Shown here piece after piece: positions 5,416 through 13,381 of a stretch of 21,196 nucleotides of DNA. The stretch covers positions 1 to 21,196 of the forward strand of contig JAEWMO010000101.1 of assembly GCA_023457135.1 (NCBI GenBank), given 5' to 3'. A program made the translations under genes and the position numbers. How positions within the stretch are numbered: the first letter of the stretch is position 1; each line of letters starts with the position of its first letter. The DNA comes from Methanobacteriota archaeon. Lineage in GTDB: Archaea; Halobacteriota; Methanomicrobia; Methanomicrobiales; Methanoculleaceae. Below the pieces are notes generated by a model, which had not been told where the DNA came from, searched no databases, and saw only the letters and a list, made by a program, of their open reading frames with translations.

Positions 5416-5922
5416 TCAGGGGGTGGAGAGTTTCGGGCGCACCGCCTCTGCCCAGGCGCGGACGGCCTCCCAGTTGCGGAAGTCTCCCGTCTTTGCCCGG
5501 ATGAGTTTGATGATCGTCCGGTCCGGGAGGGAGAGGTGTCCGGTCTCGAGTTTCCCGGCAAAGAGGCCCGTCTCGACGGGTTTGACGAGCATCCTGACCT
5601 GGTCCATCGATGCTTCCGCCTTCCTGAGGAGATCGGGGTCCTCTTCCTTGATCGTGAGCCCCACGGCGAAGAAGGCGACCGGCATGCTGCGCAGGTTCTG
5701 CTGGTTCTTCTCGATGAAGACCTGTGATTCCGGGAGCCATTTCCCCATGTAGATCGGGCTCCCGATGATGGCCGCACGGTAGGAGGAGAGGTCGCCGACC
5801 TCCGTGACCGGCCGGAGATCGACCTCGTCACCGGCCTTCCTGAGTTCATCGCCGATCGCCTCCGCCACCTCCGCGGTCGAGCCGTAGCGGGTGGCATACG
5901 CGACAAGAATCCTGTCTGCCAT
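5416..5922 (-). CDS. Flavodoxin-domain protein
   Basis: This 168-residue protein has a flavodoxin fold predicted to bind FMN and carry one or two electrons in the cytosol. The phosphate-binding loop YATRYGSTAEVAEAIG (residues 9-24) is diagnostic, followed by the GSPIYMGKWLP segment (about 54-64) that would hold the isoalloxazine ring. Length and plan are closest to the HemG-like (protoporphyrinogen oxidase-type) flavodoxin group rather than classical electron-transfer flavodoxin, but no haem-pathway gene is nearby. The ATG at 5922 has a TTTAAG box about 30 bases upstream and no strong Shine-Dalgarno, so it may be almost leaderless. The next gene downstream on the same strand is the ACT-MBL fusion with a flavodiiron-like site; a redox partnership is inference. 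Confidence 0.85.
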   Translation of the reverse strand: MADRILVAYATRYGSTAEVAEAIGDELRKAGDEVDLRPVTEVGDLSSYRAAIIGSPIYMGKWLPESQVFIEKNQQNLRSMPVAFFAVGLTIKEEDPDLLRKAEASMDQVRMLVKPVETGLFAGKLETGHLSLPDRTIIKLIRAKTGDFRNWEAVRAWAEAVRPKLSTP

Positions 5923-5949
5923 AAGGCAGTAATCTCTCGCGTAAATGGG

Positions 5950-5955
5950 CTTAAA
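5950..5955 (-). promoter_or_regulatory. TATA-like box for the flavodoxin gene
   Basis: Minus-strand TTTAAG is centred about 30 bases before the ATG at 5922, predicting a very short leader. It lies in the 88-base divergent region shared with the TPR gene. Confidence 0.35.
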
Positions 5956-5978
5956 CGTTACCGGAGGGTACGGGTTAT

Positions 5979-5988
5979 GTTCTTATGG
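5979..5988 (+). promoter_or_regulatory. TATA-like box for the TPR gene
   Basis: The segment GTTCTTATGG is centred about 27 bases before the ATG at 6011, placing initiation at the start codon. The match to the archaeal TATA consensus is modest. It helps reject an earlier in-frame start at 5945, which would put this box inside the gene. Confidence 0.3.
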
Positions 5989-6010
5989 ATTGGCCTCCCC
6001 TATAGGTCCG

Positions 6011-6652
6011 ATGGCGATCCAGGAAGATAGTGCCAGAACATGGTACCACAGGGCGCAGGTCTGCTGCAACAACCAACGACTCGACGAGGCGATCGCCTGC
6101 TACGATAAGGCCCTCGAACACGCTCCTGACGACCCCATCCTCTGGAGGCGGAAGGGGTTTGCACTCATCAAGGCCGGCCGCCACGCCGAGGCCGCCGACT
6201 GCTTCGACCGGGCGCTCGCCCTCGACCCCGCCGATGCGACGGCCTGGCAGCGGAAGGGCTACGCTCTCGCCTGCATGGGAAGAAAGGAGGACGCCGTCGC
6301 CTGCCTGGATGCGGCGCTCGTGCGGGATCCCGGGCACATCCTCGCCTGGCAGAGCAGGGGATGGCTGCTCGGGACCCTCTGCCGCTACGACGAGGCGGTC
6401 ACCTGTTTTGAAGCGGTCATCCGGCTCGATCCCGGCCGCGGGTCGGCGGCCTGGCTCCGGGAGCGCATGCGGGAGAGAAGGGATCTTGAGGCGCTCGCAT
6501 CCGAGGTCCGGGAAGCGGAGCGGATCGTCGAGGTGCCGGCCTGCATCCGCGAGGTCGTCAGGGAGCGGGACTACGGCAACGTCGAACTCGCCCGCGCGGT
6601 GCTCAGGGAACTGGTCGGTCAGGCGGAGACGCCGGCGGTCCGGCAACGGTAA
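6011..6652 (+). CDS. Tetratricopeptide-repeat protein
   Basis: This 213-residue soluble protein is built largely of TPR motifs, which form a helical scaffold for protein-protein contacts. Four repeats of 34 residues are visible at about 7-40, 42-75, 76-109 and 110-143, each with the pattern W...G..L...G...EA..CFD.AL.LDP. The remaining 70 residues are charged, helical and have no recognised domain. No signal peptide or membrane segment is seen. The start at 6011 follows a short AGGT-containing segment and a TATA-like box; the in-frame extension from 5945 has poor coding character. It is divergent from the flavodoxin gene and convergent with gltX, 19 bases away. Its partner is unknown, as is usual for archaeal TPR proteins. 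Confidence 0.82.
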   Translation: MAIQEDSARTWYHRAQVCCNNQRLDEAIACYDKALEHAPDDPILWRRKGFALIKAGRHAEAADCFDRALALDPADATAWQRKGYALACMGRKEDAVACLDAALVRDPGHILAWQSRGWLLGTLCRYDEAVTCFEAVIRLDPGRGSAAWLRERMRERRDLEALASEVREAERIVEVPACIREVVRERDYGNVELARAVLRELVGQAETPAVRQR

Positions 6653-6656
6653 AAAT
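6650..6656 (-). terminator. Oligo-T terminator after gltX
   Basis: On the minus strand ATTTTTA follows the gltX stop codon by about 15 bases. An oligo-T run in the RNA is the usual archaeal intrinsic stop. It is the first clear one after the long minus-strand cluster that starts at tRNA-Ser, so it is the likely end of that transcript. It overlaps the stop codon of the TPR gene. Confidence 0.45.
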
Positions 6657-6671
6657 AGGGTGGGTGACTTC

Positions 6672-8357
6672 TCACCGGTGCGCGAAGTAGGCGGTCACCC
6701 GGCCGTCCTCGACTGAGTCGATCCGGGCAAACCCGATCCGCTCGAACTGGACGACGCGGTCCGCCTCGCCGGCGACCAGCGGTTCGCAGAGCCCCGCAAG
6801 GTCACCGTCCTGCCTGATGACGGTGCAGGGGAGCCCCGTGCCCGCCGGCAGCCACTGGATGATCGGCGCCTTCTCGCGCCGGGCATCCTCAAGCGATTCG
6901 CCGGCATACGAGACCTCCAGCATCTCCCCGACCCGTTCGAGCCGGATGTTGTAGAGGTCCTTTAGCCGGACCATGCTCTTCCCCTCGATATCCGCCTTCG
7001 GGAGGAGGACCCTCTCCCCGGCGACGAGAGTCCTGACCCCGCGGGAGGGATCGTTCGGGTGCAGGGCCGCGTGGGCCTCGTGCCGGGGTGCGCCTGCCAC
7101 CGTCACCTCGACCGGGTCGGGGACGAAGAAGTAGCGGTTCGCCTTCGGGTCGACGATCTCCTTGTTCTTGGCGTAGAGGTTCTCCCACGAGAACGATATA
7201 TCGGTCTCGCCGACCCCGATATCGACCATGGCGTTCCGGACCGCCTCGGCCTCGATGCCCCGGCGCGCGATCGCCCGGAGCGTGCCGAGATGGACGTCGT
7301 CCCAGCCCGTGTAGAGGCCGCTTCTGATCCCCTCGCGCATCCCCGACGTCGAGAGGACGACGCCCGAGATCCCCATCCGCCCGTAGTGGCGGTAAACCGG
7401 CGGCTTCCAGTTGAAGTAGTCGAAGATGTAGCGCTGCCGCCCCGTATTCGCGATATGGTCCTTCCCGCGGATGACGTGGGTGATCCCGAGCAGGTGGTCG
7501 TCCACCGCGACCGAGAAGTTCATCAGCGGGAAGACCGTGGCGTCGACCCTCGGGTGGAGGGGCGTGTTCACGATCCGCATCGCCGAGTAGTCCCGCATCG
7601 CCGGGTCCGGGTGGGCGAGATCCGTCTTCACCCGGACGGTCACGTCGCCCTCGTAGAACTCGCCCTCAAGCATCCGCTGCCAGAGTTCCAGGTTCTCCTC
7701 CACCGTCTGCTCGCGGCAGGGACACGCCTTCCCCTTGAGTTTGAGTTCCCTGAACCGCTCGGAGTCGCAGACGCAGACGTAGGCGCCCCCGAGCTCGATG
7801 AGTTTCCGGCAGAGGTCGTAGTAGATATCGAGCCGGTCGCTCTGGTAGACGATATCGGTGATCCCGAGGCCGAGCCACTCGATATCCTCGCGAACCATAT
7901 CGTAGGCCTCAGGGTCGACTCTCCGCGGGTCGGTATCCTCGATCCGGAGGACGTACCGGCCGCCGTAGCGCCGGACGTAGTAATCATTCAGGATCGAGGC
8001 GCGGGCATGGCCCAGGTGCAGCGGCCCGCTCGGGTTCGGCGCAAACCGCATCACCACGCCGTTCTCGGCGCCCTCGAGGGCAGGAAGCTCGCGCGTGTGC
8101 TCGTGCGTCTCACTGAGTTCCGCGAGGAGTTCGGGGGCGATCGTCTCGAGGCGGTTCTTCCGCTCCGCCGGGGTCATCGCCGCCACCTCCGCGATCGCCT
8201 TTCCTGCCAGGGGGCCGAGTTCCCGTGCCCGGCTCCGGTACTCGGGATGCTTGCCGAGCACCGTGCCGATGACCGTCCCGCTCTTGGGGGCCGCGTCGTG
8301 CTTCACGGCGTTCTGCAGGGCGTAGATGAGGAGCAGGTGCTCGAGATCGGCGTCCAT
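6672..8357 (-). CDS. gltX: Glutamyl-tRNA synthetase, archaeal type
   Basis: This 561-residue class I synthetase attaches glutamate to tRNA-Glu, and in most archaea also to tRNA-Gln for later amidation. An N-terminal helical extension of about 100 residues is typical of the archaeal/eukaryotic GlnRS-like group. The ATP-site HIGH motif is HLGH at 114-117 (PNPSGPLHLGHAR). A zinc knuckle is formed by C195, C197, C212 and C214. The KMSKS position reads LSTSG (335-339), a degenerate form I believe is common in this archaeal group. A beta-barrel anticodon-binding region fills the C-terminus. The ATG at 8357 lies 4 bases after the idsA stop, so coupling is likely; no strong Shine-Dalgarno is seen. 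It is the last gene of the large cluster. Confidence 0.96.
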   Translation of the reverse strand: MDADLEHLLLIYALQNAVKHDAAPKSGTVIGTVLGKHPEYRSRARELGPLAGKAIAEVAAMTPAERKNRLETIAPELLAELSETHEHTRELPALEGAENGVVMRFAPNPSGPLHLGHARASILNDYYVRRYGGRYVLRIEDTDPRRVDPEAYDMVREDIEWLGLGITDIVYQSDRLDIYYDLCRKLIELGGAYVCVCDSERFRELKLKGKACPCREQTVEENLELWQRMLEGEFYEGDVTVRVKTDLAHPDPAMRDYSAMRIVNTPLHPRVDATVFPLMNFSVAVDDHLLGITHVIRGKDHIANTGRQRYIFDYFNWKPPVYRHYGRMGISGVVLSTSGMREGIRSGLYTGWDDVHLGTLRAIARRGIEAEAVRNAMVDIGVGETDISFSWENLYAKNKEIVDPKANRYFFVPDPVEVTVAGAPRHEAHAALHPNDPSRGVRTLVAGERVLLPKADIEGKSMVRLKDLYNIRLERVGEMLEVSYAGESLEDARREKAPIIQWLPAGTGLPCTVIRQDGDLAGLCEPLVAGEADRVVQFERIGFARIDSVEDGRVTAYFAHR

Positions 8358-8361
8358 GGTC

Positions 8362-9327
8362 TCAGTAGCCCCGGGCGATGAAGTAATCGGCGATCTCTCC
8401 GAGCAGGCGCTTCTCCTCCGAGTCCGGGAGAATCGAGAGCGCCTGTTTTGCAACGGTGGCCCGCTCGACGGCTTTTGCCCGGACGGCGTCGATGATGCCC
8501 GCGTCCTTGAGCCGCGCGATCAGGCCCTCGATCTCTTCGGCCGAGAGGCTCCGCCGGTACGGGGCAAGGTCGATCCCCTTCTCGCGCGCAAGGATCGCGA
8601 TCAGGGTCTGCTTCCCCTCCCGGATATCCGACGCCTGGTCCTTGCCGCTCTTCTCGGTGCTCGCGAGAAGGTCGATAAGGTCGTCCTGGATCTGGAAGGC
8701 GACGCCGCTGTTCACCCCGAACTGGTAGAGAGCGTCGGCCTGGACCGGTGTCGCGCCCGCCAGGATCCCGCCGATGGCGGCGGATGCGCCGTAGAGCACG
8801 CCGGTCTTCTTGCTGACCATCTCGAGGTACTCGATCTCCGCGACGTCGTTCCGCTTCTCAAACGCCATATCCATGCTCTGCCCCTCGCAGATCTCGGCGC
8901 ACGTCCGGGCGAGCATCTTCGTCGCGTGGACCTTTGCGAGGTTGTCTGCATCAGAGAGGCAGATGAACTCGAACGCCTTCGCGTAAAGCACATCGCCTGC
9001 AAGGATCGCGGTCGGCTCGTCCCAGACCGTGTGGACCGTCGGGACCCCGCGCCGGGTGACGTCCCCGTCCATGATATCGTCATGGATGAGGGTGAAGTTG
9101 TGCGTCAGTTCAAGCGCGAGGGCCGCAGGGATCAGGTCGTCGGAGGAGCCTTTCCTCACCGCCTCTGCGGCGAGGATGACGACCGCCGGGCGGAGCCTCT
9201 TCCCACCCGCAAGCAGCAGGTGGGCGCTCGCCCGGAAGAGGTCGCCGTGGACGTCTCCGAAGTAGCGGTTGATCACCTTATCGATCTGGTCGGCGTTCTT
9301 CTCCAGGTAGTCTTCAAGCGTCGTCAT
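8362..9327 (-). CDS. idsA: Geranylgeranyl diphosphate synthase (polyprenyl synthetase)
   Basis: This 321-residue all-helical prenyltransferase condenses IPP with allylic diphosphates to make the C20 (or C15/C20) chain of archaeal membrane lipids. The first Asp-rich motif is DDIMD (83-87) and the second DDLID (215-219); both hold Mg-diphosphate. Residue F78, five before the first motif, is the aromatic chain-length stop described for archaeal GGPP synthases, so a C20 product is inferred. The GGKRLRP segment (41-47) binds IPP. The ATG at 9327 has AGGAGAG upstream and sits 10 bases after the rnj stop. It is the downstream step to the mvk, ipk and fni genes of the same run. Confidence 0.95.
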   Translation of the reverse strand: MTTLEDYLEKNADQIDKVINRYFGDVHGDLFRASAHLLLAGGKRLRPAVVILAAEAVRKGSSDDLIPAALALELTHNFTLIHDDIMDGDVTRRGVPTVHTVWDEPTAILAGDVLYAKAFEFICLSDADNLAKVHATKMLARTCAEICEGQSMDMAFEKRNDVAEIEYLEMVSKKTGVLYGASAAIGGILAGATPVQADALYQFGVNSGVAFQIQDDLIDLLASTEKSGKDQASDIREGKQTLIAILAREKGIDLAPYRRSLSAEEIEGLIARLKDAGIIDAVRAKAVERATVAKQALSILPDSEEKRLLGEIADYFIARGY

Positions 9328-9337
9328 GCCGTCTCTC

Positions 9338-10675
9338 CTACTTAATCAGCACCTTCTGCCCGTTCCTCATGACGTGGAGGTCGTTTCCGAGGGTGTACCC
9401 GAGCTCCTCCGCGAACTTCGCGTAGCCCCCGGTCATCCCGATATCGCCGTGCGACGGGATGATGTGCTGGGGGTTCAAGAGGTGCAGGAACTCGTAGTGG
9501 TCCTCCTTGTAGGCGTGACCCGAAACGTGCAGTTCATCGAAGATCCGCACGCCCGCCATCTTGGCGCGTGCCTCGACCAGGTAGCGCTGGCCGTAGTTCA
9601 TCGGGTTCGGGATCACCTTCGCCGAGAAGAGGATCTTGTCGCCCTTCTCAAGTTTGTAGGGGGTGTCGCCCATCACGATCCTGGTGAGGATCGCGCCCGA
9701 CTCTCCCTGGTGGCCGGTGACGATCGGGAGGAACTTGTCCTTCCCGGTCTTCATAATCCGGCGCAGCGTCCTGTCCACGGTCCGCCGGTTGCCAAACATC
9801 GAGAGCGACTCGGGGAACCCGACCAGTTTGAGCTGTTCGGCCGCCGAGCTGTAGCGTTCCATCGACCGGCCGAGCAGGACCGGCTTTCGGCCGATCTCGT
9901 GGGCGCACTCGGCGATCGACTTGACACGGGAGATGTGCGAGGAGAACGTCGAGACAAACAGAGCGCTCTTGTCGTCCTCGTAACTCGTGATGGTATCCCT
10001 GACAAGGTCCCGCGCGATCCGCTCGCTCGGGCACCGTCCGTTGTCGGCGATGTTGACGCTCTCCGTGATGAGGGCGATCACGCCCTCCTTCCCTATCTGG
10101 CGCAGCCGCGCGAAGTCCGGCGGCTCCCCGATCACCGGCGTCCGGTCGAGTTTGAAGTCGTTTGCATAAACGACAGCCCCCTGCGGGGTGTGCAGGACCG
10201 GGAAGACGGTATCGATGATCGAGTGCTGGGCCCGCACGAACTCGAGCGTCAGGTGCGGGGAGATGGTGTAGCGCTGCCCGGCCTTCAGGGCGAAGAGCTT
10301 ATTGTTCACCCCGAACTTCTGCTCCCCTGCAATCTGCTGCCGGATCAGTTCCGAGGTATAGGGCGTGCTGATGATGGGCGCATTGTAGCGGTGCGCGAGT
10401 TTCGGAATCGCACCGATATGGTCCAGGTGCCCGTGCGAACAGACGATCGCCTTGACACTCCCCTCTACTGCATTCATGATGGTGTCATCAGGAATGGCCT
10501 TCATCTCGATCAGGTCCAGGGAATGCATGTTCTCGATATCAGCATCCTCATGGATCATCACCTGGTCGAGGCGCAGGCCCATATCAAAGATGACAATCTC
10601 TTTGCCGCAGCGGACGGCAGTCATATTTCTGCCGACTTCGTTATACCCGCCCACTGCTATGATCTCAATATCCAT
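9338..10675 (-). CDS. rnj: Archaeal RNase J (beta-CASP metallo-beta-lactamase ribonuclease)
   Basis: This 445-residue ribonuclease is of the RNase J family. Archaeal members act mainly as 5'-to-3' exoribonucleases in RNA decay and 5'-end trimming. The metal motif SHGHLDHIG places H81, H83, D85 and H86 in the zinc site. Later family motifs include YANDFKLD (metal Asp), the beta-CASP domain with VTGHQGES, SGHAYKED and the C-terminal PSHGD. Length matches the short archaeal form without the bacterial C-terminal extension. The ATG at 10675 has GGAGG close upstream. It lies between fni and idsA, so an RNA-decay enzyme is co-transcribed with lipid genes, an arrangement recalled from other Euryarchaeota. 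Confidence 0.93.
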   Translation of the reverse strand: MDIEIIAVGGYNEVGRNMTAVRCGKEIVIFDMGLRLDQVMIHEDADIENMHSLDLIEMKAIPDDTIMNAVEGSVKAIVCSHGHLDHIGAIPKLAHRYNAPIISTPYTSELIRQQIAGEQKFGVNNKLFALKAGQRYTISPHLTLEFVRAQHSIIDTVFPVLHTPQGAVVYANDFKLDRTPVIGEPPDFARLRQIGKEGVIALITESVNIADNGRCPSERIARDLVRDTITSYEDDKSALFVSTFSSHISRVKSIAECAHEIGRKPVLLGRSMERYSSAAEQLKLVGFPESLSMFGNRRTVDRTLRRIMKTGKDKFLPIVTGHQGESGAILTRIVMGDTPYKLEKGDKILFSAKVIPNPMNYGQRYLVEARAKMAGVRIFDELHVSGHAYKEDHYEFLHLLNPQHIIPSHGDIGMTGGYAKFAEELGYTLGNDLHVMRNGQKVLIK

Positions 10676-10708
10676 GTAGCCTCCAAATTCTGGATGGTTG
10701 TGTGTTGT

Positions 10709-11761
10709 TCAGTCGCTGGTCTCAATCATCTGCCGGGTCAATCCGGTGATATACGTCCGTGTGTGCGCGAGATCCCCGACTGTGCGGGATCCCGTCAGGA
10801 ACATTGCGACCGCGAGTTCCCGGTGTATCGCCTCGACGGCTCTAAAGAGAGCGTCGTCGCTCTCCATGGCCGGTTTTAAGAGGGGGAGCGCCATGCCCCC
10901 GAGATCCGCCCCGAGCGCAACGGCTTTTGCGATATCGATTCCCGATCGCAGACCGCCTGTTGCGATGATCGGGCCGCCGGTCCTGTGCACCTCACAGAGG
11001 CTCACCACGGTCGGTATGCCCCAGGAGAGGAAGGCCTCCCCGAGATCGGCAAGACGGGAACCGGTCGCCCGCAGGCATTCTATCTTTGCCCAGGACGTCC
11101 CTCCGTAGCCGCCGATATCGATGGCGCTTGCTCCTGCTCCCCAGATTGCCCTTGCAGTTCCGGCAGCTATGCCGGAGCCGGTTTCCTTCACGATGACCGG
11201 ACGGGAGAACTCCTCGCAGAGAGTGCGGAGCGCTTCCAGGCTCCCCTCTGCATTATGATCGCCTTCCGGCTGAATCGCTTCCTGAAGCGAATTGAGATGG
11301 ATGGCGATCGCCTGTGCGTCGATCATCTCGACGGCCCGTTCCGCCCACTCGATGCCGTGGTCGCGGAGCTGGATGATCCCCAGGTTCGCGCAGAGGAAGG
11401 CATGCGGCGCCTCCTCGCGCACGATGGTGAAACTCCCTTCCAGCTCGGGCTTCTCCAGTGCCGCTCGCTGAGAACCGACGCCCATACCGAGGTTGAACCG
11501 TTCGGCCGCACGTGCAAGCCGCCGGTTCACCTCGAGGGTGTCCGGATGTCCTCCGGTCATCGCTGCAATGAAGAGGGGGGAACCGAGTGTCGCGCCGAGG
11601 AACCCTGTCCCGGTATCGATCGCGTCCATGTCGCATTCGGGAAGGGCGTTATGGACCAGCCGGACGTCGGAGAATCCGGCATCGCCGGCCTCGATGGGCT
11701 TCTCGGCACAGATGACCAGGTGGTCCCGTTTCCGTGACGACGTAACGGTCTCTCCCGTCAT
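10709..11761 (-). CDS. fni: Type 2 isopentenyl-diphosphate isomerase
   Basis: This 350-residue FMN- and NAD(P)H-dependent TIM-barrel enzyme interconverts IPP and DMAPP, giving the allylic starter for prenyl chains. Family marks seen in order are RKRDHL near the N-terminus, AAMTGGHPDT (FMN/substrate), GVGSQRAAL, HLNSLQEAIQPEGD with the catalytic Gln and Glu, KETGSGI, DIGGYGGTSW and GGLRSGIDIAKAVALGAD (FMN phosphate). It is non-homologous to the type 1 enzyme of animals and many bacteria. The ATG overlaps the ipk stop as ATGA (11758-11761), implying coupled translation. A 33-base gap with a new Shine-Dalgarno separates it from rnj. Confidence 0.95.
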   Translation of the reverse strand: MTGETVTSSRKRDHLVICAEKPIEAGDAGFSDVRLVHNALPECDMDAIDTGTGFLGATLGSPLFIAAMTGGHPDTLEVNRRLARAAERFNLGMGVGSQRAALEKPELEGSFTIVREEAPHAFLCANLGIIQLRDHGIEWAERAVEMIDAQAIAIHLNSLQEAIQPEGDHNAEGSLEALRTLCEEFSRPVIVKETGSGIAAGTARAIWGAGASAIDIGGYGGTSWAKIECLRATGSRLADLGEAFLSWGIPTVVSLCEVHRTGGPIIATGGLRSGIDIAKAVALGADLGGMALPLLKPAMESDDALFRAVEAIHRELAVAMFLTGSRTVGDLAHTRTYITGLTRQMIETSD

Positions 11762-12519
11762 GGCGCACCCCTTCCGATGGTCGTTCCCCCGTGCCCGGTG
11801 CCGTCAAGGAACCGGTCAATCTTTGATACGTGGAATATATGCGACTCGATCCCGGCGTCGGCGAGCGCGAGGAGTTCCATGATCTTGCCCCGCATGCCCC
11901 CGGTGACGTCGGTGTTCCCCGACCCGCCGATATCGAGCGTCTCTACAATCTCCCGGTCGATGCGCGGAACGACCGCGCCGTTCTGCAGGACGCCGGGAAC
12001 GTCCGTCGCAAGCCCCACGCGCCTGCTAGAGAGGTCTGTCGCAAGCCGGGCGACCAGTTGATCGCCCGATACGATGCAGGACCCCTTCAGGCGGTCCATC
12101 ACCACGTCGCCGTGCAGCACGGGCACAATACCGTGTTCTGTCATTTCGGCGATATGGCGGGTCTCAAACGAGGCCAGACGGCCGCCTTCCGCGAGACCGA
12201 GGTCGAGCGGGTGGATCCCGATCGCCTCGACCCCTGCGTCCCGCAGGGCATCGACGACCGCGGCGTTCAGGCTTGAGACGGCTGCATGCGTCTCATACAC
12301 GCCGGGAACGTTATCCCCCGTCAGACCGTCGGCGATCCGGTAGCGCCGGGCCTCCGGGTGCCCGCACGACCCCGCACCGTGGACGAGGACGAGTCCCGTG
12401 GCTCCCCGTGCGGCGAGCTGTGCCGCGATCTCGCGCAGGCGGTCGTGATCGATGGCGCATTCACCCGACTTGTCGGTGATCACGCTGCCTCCCAGTTTCA
12501 GTACCACGGTCTCAGTCAT
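11758..12519 (-). CDS. ipk: Isopentenyl phosphate kinase
   Basis: This 253-residue amino-acid-kinase-fold enzyme phosphorylates isopentenyl phosphate to IPP with ATP, the hallmark last step of the modified archaeal mevalonate pathway. The N-terminal KLGGSVIT (8-15) binds ATP phosphate. The segment GAGSCGH ends in H54, equivalent to the catalytic His of characterised IPKs (usually in GGGSFGH). The C-terminal half has DVTGGMRGKI, which closes the nucleotide site. The two variant residues in the His loop are conservative. It overlaps mvk by 8 bases and fni by 4. The kinase and the isomerase act on consecutive intermediates, which fits the tight coupling. Confidence 0.95.
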   Translation of the reverse strand: MTETVVLKLGGSVITDKSGECAIDHDRLREIAAQLAARGATGLVLVHGAGSCGHPEARRYRIADGLTGDNVPGVYETHAAVSSLNAAVVDALRDAGVEAIGIHPLDLGLAEGGRLASFETRHIAEMTEHGIVPVLHGDVVMDRLKGSCIVSGDQLVARLATDLSSRRVGLATDVPGVLQNGAVVPRIDREIVETLDIGGSGNTDVTGGMRGKIMELLALADAGIESHIFHVSKIDRFLDGTGHGGTTIGRGAP

Positions 12520-13381
12520 GCTTCTCTTTTCTCGCGCCGTCCGTATCTATGGTGGTGATGATCGCCCTGCCCTCGCAGGCCTCGATGGCCCCGGCGACCC
12601 GGCTCTTTGCACGCCGGGGACAGAGAGCGATGATGCACCCGCCACCACCGGCGCCGGTGATCTTTGCGCCGTAGGCGCCGCTCGCCCTCGCCGCAAGCAC
12701 GAGTTTGCTGCTTGCCGGGTGACCCACACCCAGCGCCTCGAGGAGGGCGTTGTTCATGTCCATATACTGCCCGAGTTCCTTCGGGTTATTGATGCTGTGG
12801 AGAGCCGCAAGAGTCAGCGCCCCGATGGCGTCGATGATCGGGTTCGCGACATCCGGGTGTCTCTTCCGCAGGCTCCCGACCTGCTCCACCATCTTTGCGG
12901 TGCTGTGCGGCACCAGGGTATTGCCCACGACGAGCTGCAGGCCCTGCGGCGGAAGCCGACGCTTGGAGTTCCCGGTGATGAGCACTATCCCGCCGTTCGT
13001 CGAGACGTAGGTATCGGTCGGGCTTGCCCTTCCGTTCTGGACCTTCTTCTCGATATTGAACGCGATATCCGCGATCTCGTCACGGGTGCGGCCGATCCCG
13101 AACTCATCGTTGATCGCACAGAGGGTTGCCACCGTCACCGCGGCCGAAGAGCCGAGGCCTGAGGAACTCTGGAGCTGGGAGTGGACGTAGACGCTGCCCC
13201 GGACACCCATCCTCCGGAAGCATTCATCGATATAGGGTGACTTGGGCCGGGTCGGGTTTCGCGATTTCCTCACCGTGACATAGACACGGGGTTTTATCGC
13301 CATCGCGACGCCCGGTTTCCCATAGACCACGGCGTGCTCTCCGAAGAGGAAAACCTTGCCCGGCGCGCTCCACGTTGCCAA
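12512..13381 (-). CDS. mvk: Mevalonate kinase
   Basis: This 289-residue GHMP-superfamily kinase makes mevalonate 5-phosphate from mevalonate and ATP. Motif 1 is APGKVFLFGEHAVVYG (6-21), the ATP loop is SSSGLGSSA (72-80), the catalytic Asp is D123 in SPTDTYVSTNGG, and motif 3 is TGAGGGGCI near the C-terminus. The start must be the TTG at 13381: the in-frame codon just upstream is the TGA stop of the MEMO gene, and no other start codon precedes motif 1. A purine-rich GGTGGTGTGAT segment could serve as Shine-Dalgarno. Translation probably depends on termination of the preceding gene. It is short compared with eukaryotic enzymes but normal for archaea. Confidence 0.95.
   Translation of the reverse strand: MATWSAPGKVFLFGEHAVVYGKPGVAMAIKPRVYVTVRKSRNPTRPKSPYIDECFRRMGVRGSVYVHSQLQSSSGLGSSAAVTVATLCAINDEFGIGRTRDEIADIAFNIEKKVQNGRASPTDTYVSTNGGIVLITGNSKRRLPPQGLQLVVGNTLVPHSTAKMVEQVGSLRKRHPDVANPIIDAIGALTLAALHSINNPKELGQYMDMNNALLEALGVGHPASSKLVLAARASGAYGAKITGAGGGGCIIALCPRRAKSRVAGAIEACEGRAIITTIDTDGARKEKHD

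Noticed and set aside
7310..7390. Apparent loss of the KMSKS lysines in GluRS (LSTSG)
   Set aside because: This class of archaeal synthetase often shows a degenerate motif here; all other active-site parts are intact, so inactivation is not supported.
7059..8381. 440-codon plus-strand frame opposite gltX
   Set aside because: Antisense shadow caused by high GC at third positions; the opposite strand encodes a complete GluRS.
9326..10879. 517-codon plus-strand frame opposite rnj
   Set aside because: Antisense shadow; RNase J motifs on the minus strand are complete and ordered.
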